From Pseudomonadota bacterium (GTDB taxonomy: Bacteria > Pseudomonadota > Gammaproteobacteria > Pseudomonadales > Cellvibrionaceae), in NCBI GenBank assembly GCA_023416875.1, contig JAEZGT010000298.1, positions 1 to 10,805 of the forward strand: DNA of 10,805 nt, in the 5' to 3' direction. Numbering within the stretch: position 1 is the stretch's first letter; the number at the start of each line of letters is the position of its first letter. Of the stretch, positions 4,897 through 10,805 are shown piece by piece. The notes under the pieces were generated by a model, which was not told the DNA's origin, made no database searches, and worked only from the letters and a program-made list of their open reading frames with translations. A program made the translations under genes and the position numbers.

Positions 4897-7548
4897 TTAG
4901 ACGGTCATAGGATCGGCTTTGTCTGGATCTATGCCATATTTCTTCATGGCATCGACCACTTCGGAAACAGGCACCTTACCTTCGTCAGCGAGTGCTTTAA
5001 GGGCGGTGATCGTTACAAAATAGCGGTTGACCTCGAAGAAATGGCGCAACTTGGCGCGGGTATCACTGCGCCCGAAGCCGTCGGTACCCAGCACGTAATA
5101 ACGGCCTGGGATGTAGGGACGCAATTGCTCACTAAAATTCTTCATGTAATCAGTAGAGACAATAAAAGGACCTTCCTGCCCTTCCAGCTGCGCCGTTACA
5201 TAGGCTTTTCTCGGCGACTGATCAGGGTGCAAACGGCTCCAGCGTTCAGCGCGCTGACCATCACGAGTCAGTTCGTTGATGCTGGTCAAGCTCCATACAT
5301 CGGACTCGACACCGTGGTTGTCACGCAGCAACTGCGCAGCAGCTTCCACCTCGCGCAAAATAGTGCCAGCGCCCATCAACTGCACTTTTTTCTTCGCCTT
5401 TTTCTTGCCTTCGATGAGCCTATAAATACCGCGTACTATGCCCTCTTCCGCGCCTTCCGGCATATCCGGGTGGGTATAGTTTTCGTTCATGGTGGTGATG
5501 TAATAGAAACAATTTTCCTTGTTCCCATACATGCGCTTGAGGCCATCCTGGATAATCACCGCCAACTCATAGGAATACGCTGGATCATAGGTGCGGCAGT
5601 TGGGAATGGTGTTGGCCAAAATATGGCTGTGGCCATCCTGGTGCTGCAAACCTTCGCCGTTCAACGTGGTACGACCTGCTGTAGCACCAATAAGGAAACC
5701 ACGCGCCTGAATGTCCCCCGCCAGCCAAGCCAGATCGCCGATGCGCTGAAAACCGAACATGGAGTAATAGATGTAGAACGGCACCATCGGCTTTTTGTAG
5801 GTGCTATACGCAGTCGCGCAGTTGACCCATGCGGACATGGCACCAGCCTCATTGATACCTTCCTCCAGGATTTGTCCCTTTTTATCTTCCTTGTAGAACA
5901 TGATCTGATTGGCATCGTGCGGGATGTATTTCTGCCCTTCAGATGAATAGATACCCAACTGGCGGAACATACCCTCCATACCAAAGGTGCGCGCCTCATC
6001 GGGAACAATAGGGACAATCCTTTCACCAATGTTTTTGTCTTTCACCAACGTGGACAGGAAACGCACGAACGCCATGGTGGTGGATATTTCACGGTCGCCG
6101 GATGATTTCAACAGTGCCTTGAACGACTCCAGACTCGGCACTTCCAAAGCTTCAAAGTCGGCAAACCTGGATGGCACATAACCGTTGAGCTCTTGACGGC
6201 GCTTGTGCAAATAAACCATTTCCGGAGAATCCGGCGCAGGTCGGTAGTAAGGAACACTTTTCAGTTCCTCATCGCTAATGGGGATTTCAAAGCGATCACG
6301 GAACGCTTTCAAACTGTCCAGATCCAGCTTTTTGACCGAGTGAGCGACGTTCGCCGACTCCGCCGAAGTGCCCATTGCGTAGCCTTTTACGGTTTGCGCC
6401 AAAATAACCGTCGGCTGACCTTTGTGTGCAACCGCCGCAGCATATGCGGCATACACTTTTTGTGAATCGTGGCCGCCACGGTTCAGCGCAAAGATTTCAT
6501 CGTCGGTCATGTCCTTGACCAACTCTAACAACTCCGGATAGCGTCCGAAGAAATGTTGTCGTGTATAGGCGCCGCCATTGGCTTTGAAATTCTGCATTTC
6601 GCCGTCGACGACTTCGTTCATACGCTTCTGCAGCAGGCCGGTTTTGTCTTTAGCCAGCAGTTCGTCCCACTTGGTGCCCCACAGCACCTTGATGACATTC
6701 CAGCCTGCGCCACGGAATACACCCTCGAGCTCCTGCACGATTTTGCCGTTGCCGCGCACCGGGCCATCCAAGCGCTGGAGATTACAGTTGATGACGAAGA
6801 TCAGATTGTCCATCTGCTCTCGTCCCGCAAGCGAAATCGCTCCTAATGACTCCGGCTCGTCGCATTCACCATCACCGAGGAACGCCCAGACTTTGCGGTC
6901 ACTCTGGGTCGTCAGGCCGCGCGCGGTCATATAGCGCATCACGCGCGCTTGATAGATAGCCATGATCGGGCCCAACCCCATTGAAACGGTCGGGAACTGC
7001 CAGTAGTCCGGCATCAACCATGGATGGGGATAAGAAGACAGGCCATTGCCATCAACTTCGCGGCGGAAATTATCCAGCTGCTCCTCCGTCAGGCGGCCTT
7101 CAAGATAAGAACGCGCATACATGCCGGGCGAACTGTGGCCCTGAAAATACACCAGGTCACCCAGCTGATCGCCATCGTTGCCGCGGAAAAAGTGGTTAAA
7201 ACCTACATCGTACAGAGTTGCTGCAGAGGAAAAAGTGGATATGTGACCGCCCAGTCCTTCGTCATTGTCATTGGCGCGCATGACCATTGCCATGGCATTC
7301 CAGCGCGTCAGAGAGCGAATGCGACGCTCCAGCTTGATATCACCTGGAAGTTTTTGTTCCTGATCTGACGGGATGGTATTGCGATAGGGCGTGGTAATGG
7401 CGGAAGGCAGTTTTACGCCGGATTGGGTCGCCGCATTTGACAGTTGTGCCAGCAAATACGCGGCCCGCTCTGAACCACCGTGTCGAATTACTGATTCAAG
7501 AGCATCTAGCCACTCTCGGGTTTCGAGAGCATCAATTTCCTCGAGCAT
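4897..7548 (-). CDS. aceE: pyruvate dehydrogenase E1 component (homodimeric type)
   Basis: AceE uses thiamine diphosphate and Mg2+ to decarboxylate pyruvate and reductively acetylate the lipoyl groups of AceF. The 883 aa match the homodimeric gammaproteobacterial E1 (about 887 in E. coli), not the split alpha/beta form. Visible signatures are GGHISTFSSAATLY (H102) and FQGHSSPGMYAR (H138), which correspond to conserved active-site histidines. The ThDP/Mg motif GDGECDEPES starts at 225 and ends at the NLIFVINCNLQRLDG segment. AHSVKKLD and the C-terminal transketolase-like region (TAGRTTLNGEGLQHQDGHSH) are also clear. The ATG at 7548 has a GAGGAG Shine-Dalgarno (7555-7560) six nt upstream. It is the first gene of aceEF, with a 416-bp upstream gap for control. 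I did not find a PdhR-type operator (AATTGGT-like) or an adjacent pdhR gene, so regulation may differ from E. coli. Confidence 0.98.
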   Translation of the reverse strand: MLEEIDALETREWLDALESVIRHGGSERAAYLLAQLSNAATQSGVKLPSAITTPYRNTIPSDQEQKLPGDIKLERRIRSLTRWNAMAMVMRANDNDEGLGGHISTFSSAATLYDVGFNHFFRGNDGDQLGDLVYFQGHSSPGMYARSYLEGRLTEEQLDNFRREVDGNGLSSYPHPWLMPDYWQFPTVSMGLGPIMAIYQARVMRYMTARGLTTQSDRKVWAFLGDGECDEPESLGAISLAGREQMDNLIFVINCNLQRLDGPVRGNGKIVQELEGVFRGAGWNVIKVLWGTKWDELLAKDKTGLLQKRMNEVVDGEMQNFKANGGAYTRQHFFGRYPELLELVKDMTDDEIFALNRGGHDSQKVYAAYAAAVAHKGQPTVILAQTVKGYAMGTSAESANVAHSVKKLDLDSLKAFRDRFEIPISDEELKSVPYYRPAPDSPEMVYLHKRRQELNGYVPSRFADFEALEVPSLESFKALLKSSGDREISTTMAFVRFLSTLVKDKNIGERIVPIVPDEARTFGMEGMFRQLGIYSSEGQKYIPHDANQIMFYKEDKKGQILEEGINEAGAMSAWVNCATAYSTYKKPMVPFYIYYSMFGFQRIGDLAWLAGDIQARGFLIGATAGRTTLNGEGLQHQDGHSHILANTIPNCRTYDPAYSYELAVIIQDGLKRMYGNKENCFYYITTMNENYTHPDMPEGAEEGIVRGIYRLIEGKKKAKKKVQLMGAGTILREVEAAAQLLRDNHGVESDVWSLTSINELTRDGQRAERWSRLHPDQSPRKAYVTAQLEGQEGPFIVSTDYMKNFSEQLRPYIPGRYYVLGTDGFGRSDTRAKLRHFFEVNRYFVTITALKALADEGKVPVSEVVDAMKKYGIDPDKADPMTV

Positions 7549-7566
7549 TCAAGTCTCCTCATCCGT

Positions 7567-7614
7567 TGCGCCGGGGTGGCGCATCAACAAACTGAACCCC
7601 GGTTTAAGTCGGGG
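7567..7614 (-). promoter_or_regulatory. aceE leader with mutually exclusive stems
   Basis: In the aceE transcript strand, three stems compete. Stem A pairs 7596-7602 with 7571-7577 (7 bp, perfect). Stem B pairs 7578-7583 with 7567-7572 (6 bp, 5-nt loop) and shares bases with A. Stem C pairs 7610-7614 with 7597-7601 (5 bp) and also shares bases with A. No U-tract follows and the Shine-Dalgarno at 7555-7560 is left free in all of them, so this is not a plain terminator or SD sequestrator. The pairing is seen directly; a regulatory role is only possible. Confidence 0.4.
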
Positions 7615-7615
7615 C

Positions 7616-7621
7616 CTTATA
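7616..7621 (-). promoter_or_regulatory. possible -10 element of aceE
   Basis: TATAAG on the minus strand matches the sigma70 -10 consensus at 5 of 6 positions. No -35 match lies 17 bp upstream. Instead the dyad GCACA-N5-TGTGC (7641-7655) covers that place, centred about 39 bp upstream of the start expected near 7609. That is where an activator or repressor commonly binds. The call is weak because a lone -10 is common by chance. Confidence 0.3.
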
Positions 7622-7921
7622 AATGGGCGCCCTTAATCACGCACAATAACTGTGCCTCAGAACAAAAGGTCGTCCTGATAAACAAACAATTCCCTCATTA
7701 CGAAAGTAATGTGTTCAGAGCAACACAGGTGATTGGCGGAGAAAGGTTTCGCCTTGATATTCGTTTTAGCACGTACAGGGTTGGAGCAAATCTTCGCAGC
7801 GGGCCCGGCAAGATCCGAGCGACCGGCTACGGGTGACCGATTCTACACAGGTCATTTCCGATTATCTACCGAAGAGTTTCGCTGCACCGCAGCAGCCATG
7901 CGGCCTACAGCGATGCTCACT

Positions 7922-7943
7922 GCCGCGGCATTCTAGCCGCAGC
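7922..7943 (-). terminator. GC-rich hairpin downstream of the TusA-like gene (weak terminator candidate)
   Basis: In the minus-strand RNA, GCTGCGGC (7936-7943) pairs with GCCGCGGC (7922-7929) around a 6-nt loop, giving 8 bp with one G-U pair, 21 nt after the stop of the TusA-like gene. No U-tract follows, so it is not a standard intrinsic terminator. It could still protect the mRNA end or pause transcription before the aceE promoter region. Confidence 0.35.
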
Positions 7944-7964
7944 CGACCTAATAGTCATTCCATC

Positions 7965-8234
7965 TTATTGCTTTCGCAAGATGTACTCGTAGCGGCCGTC
8001 TATTTCAGTGAAATTAAGAATGCGATGACCGCTGAGCTCTGCGAACGCATGAAAGTCCCGCACAGAGCCTGCGTCGGTCGCACTGACTTTGACGATTTCG
8101 CCGGATTTCAATCTATTGAGAGCCTGTTTGGCCTTGAGCAAGGGCAGCGGGCAGCGCATGCCGGTGGCATCAACTTCGAGCTGAATCGCCAGATCAGTTG
8201 GGTCCAGCGGCGGAGAGTGGGGATCGGAAGTCAT
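7965..8234 (-). CDS. TusA-family sulfur carrier protein
   Basis: This small 89-aa cytoplasmic protein has the TusA/SirA/YedF fold. The hallmark is the CPxP motif: GMRCPLPLLKAK with Cys28 as the expected persulfide-carrying residue, followed by the typical LKSGEIVKVSATDAGSVRDFHAF segment. TusA relays sulfur from a cysteine desulfurase for tRNA thiolation, and paralogues serve molybdenum-enzyme maturation. Which role applies here cannot be read from sequence alone. An N-terminal extension of about 15 residues (SDPHSPPLDPT) precedes the domain. The ATG at 8234 is preceded by a weak purine-rich GAGAGA site. It is divergent from the BepA-like gene with 187 bp between. From memory, Pseudomonas aeruginosa has a similar pair (PA1006, linked to molybdenum homeostasis, next to PA1005), which makes that paralogue a better guess than classical TusA. 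Confidence 0.9.
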   Translation of the reverse strand: MTSDPHSPPLDPTDLAIQLEVDATGMRCPLPLLKAKQALNRLKSGEIVKVSATDAGSVRDFHAFAELSGHRILNFTEIDGRYEYILRKQ

Positions 8235-8421
8235 GGAATCTCTCTGGTGCAGAAATGTCTGAGCCGTCGACGCTTCGCTGAACTGCCTGAGATCTATTTT
8301 TACGGATCTCTATCCTTCCAGGCAGTAGCTGGCTACATTAGTGGCGGCTCGGGCCGTCCATCGTCCGGCAGCGGAAATCCAGTAACGGCCCTTCAGGCGC
8401 ATAATAAATAGGTCAGGCATT
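8235..8421. promoter_or_regulatory. divergent control region between the TusA-like gene and bepA
   Basis: These 187 bp must carry promoters for both genes. A composite inverted repeat spans 8283-8325: CTGCCT (8283-8288) with AGGCAG (8320-8325) and, directly inside, GAGATC (8289-8294) with GATCTC (8305-8310), giving 12 bp in total with a 9-nt bulge on one side. On the + strand CATAAT (8400-8405) is a 5-of-6 match to a -10, but without a clear -35; it would leave a leader of only about ten bases before bepA. A weak CTGCCT-17-TAAAAA pair on the minus strand, overlapping the dyad, could serve the TusA-like gene. Promoter assignments are tentative. Confidence 0.4.
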
Positions 8422-9876
8422 GTGGTTCGGCGGCAATTTTTTTTCTACGTGATTTTGTTATTCAGCTTGCACACCGCCAGTATTTCGGCCTCCACTTCCG
8501 AGCTGCAATTGCCCTCGCTCGGCGAAAATAGCGCGGGTTTGATTTCTCCTTCCGAAGAATACGCCCTCGGCCAGGAGCTGATCCGCGTCTATCGTGCTGC
8601 GCTGCCAACCTCGCACGACCCATTCGTCGAAGCGTATCTCGCGCAGCTGCTGCAGAAAATCTCGACCTACAGTGATATCCATGATCAACGCTTGGAGTTG
8701 ATTGTTCTCGACAGCCCGGCATTAAACGCCTTTGCAGCTCCCGGTGGCATAGTCGGTGTGAATACCGGAACCTTTCTTACAGCTCAGAACGAGCATCAGC
8801 TTGCGTCCATCCTGGCTCACGAGCTGGCGCACCTTAGCCAACGCCACTATGCGCGACGCCTGCAGCAGCAGAAAACCAGTTCTACCATCGGGCTCGCCGC
8901 CCTGCTCGCCAGTATTATGGTAGTTGCCGCTGGCAACAGCGATGCGGGCATAGCGGCCATCCCCGCCATTCAGGCAGCGGCTATCGACTCATCCCTGCGT
9001 TTCAGCCGAGATATGGAAACCGAAGCTGACCGAATCGGCATGCAGACACTGGTGCAAGCCGGATTTGATCCCCACGCCATGACCGGGATGTTCGAGCAGA
9101 TGCTTAAATCCACCCGCTACCGCACCAAGATTCCTGAGTTCCTGCTCACCCCCCCCATCACCGAAAGCCGTATCGCTGACTCAGCCAGCCGGGCGCAAAA
9201 GTTCCCTCAACGGCAACTGGTGGCGGATGAGGAATATCAGCTGCTGCGCGCCCGCATCATGCTGCATTTCGAGAACAATTCCGCCAGAGCCACCAAGCGC
9301 TTTGAAGAGGAGATCGACCGCTATCAAACCATGTCGCCGCTGAGCGCCCATTACGGAGTGGTGCTGGCCCGCACCCGCAGCGGCGATCTCGTCGGGGCGC
9401 GACAAGCACTGCAGACACTCAAAGGCATGACGAGCAACCAGGCCATTCTCACTGTGGCCGAGGCGGATATCGCGGCAAAAGCGCAAAACTGGGCCCAAGC
9501 CATCGACATATTGCGCGCGGGGTTGGCGCATCAGCCCACCAATCATCCATTGAATGTGAGACTGGCGGAAATTCTGATGGAAGCCGGGCGCTATCCCCAG
9601 TGCGAGGCACTATTGATGGAGCACGTTAAACGCCATCCCAACAATGCCTATGTCTGGTATTTACTGGCGGAAGTGCACGGGCTCTCCGGACATATTCTCG
9701 ATGTTCACCGGGCGCGGGCAGAATATTTTCTGTTGAAAGGGATTTATGACAAAGCGGAAATCCAGCTGCGCAATGCGCTCAAACTGATCGATGAAAAGGA
9801 TTTCCAAGCGCGGGCGAGAATTGATCAACGCCTTCTCGATGTGCGTAAAATGCGCGAAAGCAGCCGCTTGAATTAG
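8422..9876 (+). CDS. bepA: BepA-like periplasmic M48 metalloprotease with TPR tail
   Basis: BepA (YfgC) works in the periplasm with the BAM complex and LptD, acting as chaperone or protease for stalled beta-barrel proteins. The 484 aa begin with a signal peptide (VRRQ, then hydrophobic FFFYVILLFSLHTASISAS, cleavage near residue 24). The M48 domain has the zinc motif HELAH (H133, E134, H137) and the third ligand in the METEAD motif (E201). The C-terminal half (about 300-480) is helical and TPR-like, fitting the BAM-binding tail. The position matching the E. coli regulatory histidine His246, in a usual LLTHP context, reads LLTPP here (Pro244, CCC at 9151-9153, in a run of eight C). This is a residue change, not a frameshift, because the frame continues through the TPR region. 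The GTG start at 8422 is the only one that gives a clean signal peptide; the Shine-Dalgarno is weak (AGG, 8415-8417). It ends 11 bp from the convergent EAL gene. Confidence 0.92.
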   Translation: MVRRQFFFYVILLFSLHTASISASTSELQLPSLGENSAGLISPSEEYALGQELIRVYRAALPTSHDPFVEAYLAQLLQKISTYSDIHDQRLELIVLDSPALNAFAAPGGIVGVNTGTFLTAQNEHQLASILAHELAHLSQRHYARRLQQQKTSSTIGLAALLASIMVVAAGNSDAGIAAIPAIQAAAIDSSLRFSRDMETEADRIGMQTLVQAGFDPHAMTGMFEQMLKSTRYRTKIPEFLLTPPITESRIADSASRAQKFPQRQLVADEEYQLLRARIMLHFENNSARATKRFEEEIDRYQTMSPLSAHYGVVLARTRSGDLVGARQALQTLKGMTSNQAILTVAEADIAAKAQNWAQAIDILRAGLAHQPTNHPLNVRLAEILMEAGRYPQCEALLMEHVKRHPNNAYVWYLLAEVHGLSGHILDVHRARAEYFLLKGIYDKAEIQLRNALKLIDEKDFQARARIDQRLLDVRKMRESSRLN

Positions 9877-9887
9877 GTCGGTTAACC

Positions 9888-10805
9888 CTACGGCTGATAC
9901 AGCCCCCACATAGACTCTTTAAGCCAGCGCTCGGCCTCGGGCGCCGGCAGGGGTCGCCCCATATAGAACCCCTGCGCTTCATCACACCCAAGATCCACCA
10001 GTTTCTGATATACCGCCGGGGTCTCCACGCCCTCAGCGACCACTCTGAGCCCCAAGTTGTGGGCAAGATGGATAGTGGAGTTCACAATGATTTCATCCTG
10101 CTCGTCATTGAGCATCGAGCGTACAAAGGATGAGTCGATTTTCAGCGTCTGCACCGGCAAACGCTTGAGATAGGCAAGAGATGAATAGCCGGTACCAAAA
10201 TCATCCACCGACAGGCGCACCCCTAGGCGATTGATGCGCGCCAGCGCGGCCTCTGCCCTGGTCGGATCGGCCATGATGGTGCTTTCGGTAATTTCCAACT
10301 CCACTAGATGGCCCGGAAGATCGTATTCCCGCAGCAGACGCTTAAGGTCCAGTACTATGCGGTCGTCCAGCAAATTACGCGCAGATAGGTTCATGGCCAT
10401 GCTGATATGGAAGCCCTGCTCCAGCCAGTGTTTGCAGTGGCGAATGCCGTTCTCCAATACCCAAAGGGTCAGCGGGTAGATCAGATTGGAGTGCTCCGCT
10501 ATAGGCACAAAATCATTTGGAGGGATAAAACCAAGCTCAGGATGATTCCAGCGTAGTAGCGCTTCAAAACCATAGACTCGATTGGAACTCAGGCATATTT
10601 TCGGTTGAAAGTGGAGAATCAGCTGGTTCTCCCGGATCGCCCGGCCGAGAGCGCCCATCAATTCCAGCCGCTTGGGCGAATGCGGATCAAAGGCGGAATC
10701 ATAAACGGCAACACCCTGCAAGCAGGTCTTGGCACGGTACATGGCAACATCGGCAAAACGCATCAAGGTGCTCACGTCCTCCGCCTGATCAGGACAAATG
10801 GCGAC
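9888..10805 (-). CDS. GGDEF-EAL cyclic-di-GMP phosphodiesterase, 3' part (5' end outside window)
   Basis: The frame is open to the window edge, giving 305 visible codons. A GTG at 10775 is not the true start: the ten codons before it (VAICPDQAED) and the following STLMRFADVAMYRAK form the typical end of a GGDEF domain. A complete EAL domain follows, with its catalytic and metal residues present: EALLR (E codon at 10563-10565), the Asn of MNLSARNL, ELEITES, DDFGTGYSSL (loop 6 intact), LKID, AEGVE and the final AQGFYMGRPL. It should therefore hydrolyse c-di-GMP to pGpG; whether the GGDEF part is active or only regulatory cannot be seen. N-terminal sensor domains, if any, lie outside the window. 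c-di-GMP commonly controls exopolysaccharide production, but the distance to the SLBB gene gives no direct link. The gene is convergent with bepA. Confidence 0.95.
   Translation of the reverse strand, partial: VAICPDQAEDVSTLMRFADVAMYRAKTCLQGVAVYDSAFDPHSPKRLELMGALGRAIRENQLILHFQPKICLSSNRVYGFEALLRWNHPELGFIPPNDFVPIAEHSNLIYPLTLWVLENGIRHCKHWLEQGFHISMAMNLSARNLLDDRIVLDLKRLLREYDLPGHLVELEITESTIMADPTRAEAALARINRLGVRLSVDDFGTGYSSLAYLKRLPVQTLKIDSSFVRSMLNDEQDEIIVNSTIHLAHNLGLRVVAEGVETPAVYQKLVDLGCDEAQGFYMGRPLPAPEAERWLKESMWGLYQP

Larger units (their letters stand above)
7549..7964 (-). other. gene-free 416-bp upstream region of aceE with several dyads
   Basis: No credible gene lies here; open frames on the + strand have no recognisable product. 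Inverted repeats seen are TGCGCC/GGCGCA (7567-7583), CCGGGGT/ACCCCGG (7571-7602), GCACA-N5-TGTGC (7641-7655), CATTAC-GAAA-GTAATG (7696-7711) and a GC-rich hairpin after the TusA-like gene (7922-7943). The part near aceE probably holds its promoter and untranslated leader. The middle (about 7712-7921) shows nothing I can name. Confidence 0.6.

Noticed and set aside
5041..5946. 301-codon open frame on the + strand opposite aceE
   Set aside because: It lies antisense to strongly conserved aceE, has no recognisable domain, and reflects codon bias.
7576..7836. 86-codon open frame in the aceE upstream gap
   Set aside because: No family resemblance that I recognise and no Shine-Dalgarno of note; it overlaps the probable aceE leader and promoter.
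7833..8411. 192-codon open frame on the + strand across the TusA-like gene
   Set aside because: It covers the conserved TusA-like gene in antisense and has no recognisable domain; the CPxP motif on the minus strand marks the real gene.
9149..9156. Run of eight C in bepA as a frameshift or phase-variation tract
   Set aside because: The reading frame is intact through the TPR region to a natural stop, so no frameshift is present in this sequence; phase variation would need other alleles as evidence.
10773..10775. GTG at 10775 as the start of the EAL protein
   Set aside because: The codons before it continue a GGDEF-domain end up to the window edge; the gene is truncated, not a stand-alone EAL protein.

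Overview
The window looks like ordinary chromosome from a gammaproteobacterium with moderate GC. The evidence is the long homodimeric-type E1 (aceE) followed directly by a three-lipoyl-domain E2 (aceF) resembling the Azotobacter/Pseudomonas enzyme, a divergent TusA-like/BepA gene pair of the kind I recall from Pseudomonas, and tRNA genes with encoded CCA and gammaproteobacterial-style stable-RNA promoters. A Cellvibrionaceae- or Pseudomonadales-like source is my inference; nothing in the window names the species.

Layout, left to right. (1) The 3' part of a large SLBB-repeat polysaccharide export protein (1-1340, +). (2) Two separately promoted tRNA genes, Val(GAC) at 1399-1475 and Asn(GTT) at 1600-1675, the second closed by an intrinsic terminator. 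(3) galE, UDP-glucose 4-epimerase (1831-2850, +), whose stop codon lies inside a perfect 30-bp palindrome. (4) A bidirectional terminator (2916-2945) shared with the convergent aceEF operon. (5) aceF (2969-4879, -) and aceE (4897-7548, -), two of the three pyruvate dehydrogenase subunits; E3 (lpd) is not here. (6) A 416-bp gene-free stretch (7549-7964) holding the aceE control region with several inverted repeats. (7) A TusA-family sulfur carrier (7965-8234, -), divergent from (8) a BepA-like periplasmic M48 metalloprotease with a TPR tail (8422-9876, +). (9) The 3' part of a GGDEF-EAL cyclic-di-GMP protein (9888-10805, -), tail to tail with bepA.

Functionally, the left edge is probably the end of an exopolysaccharide locus. 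GalE would supply UDP-galactose, although its own transcription unit is separated from the export gene by the tRNAs. AceE and AceF convert pyruvate to acetyl-CoA. BepA is an outer-membrane assembly quality-control protease, and the EAL protein probably degrades c-di-GMP. I found no mobile element, CRISPR array, defence system or other clearly new system. The most interesting signals are small: the galE palindrome, the apparent loss of the BepA regulatory histidine, the inverted repeats around the tRNA-Val promoter, and the competing stems in the aceE leader.
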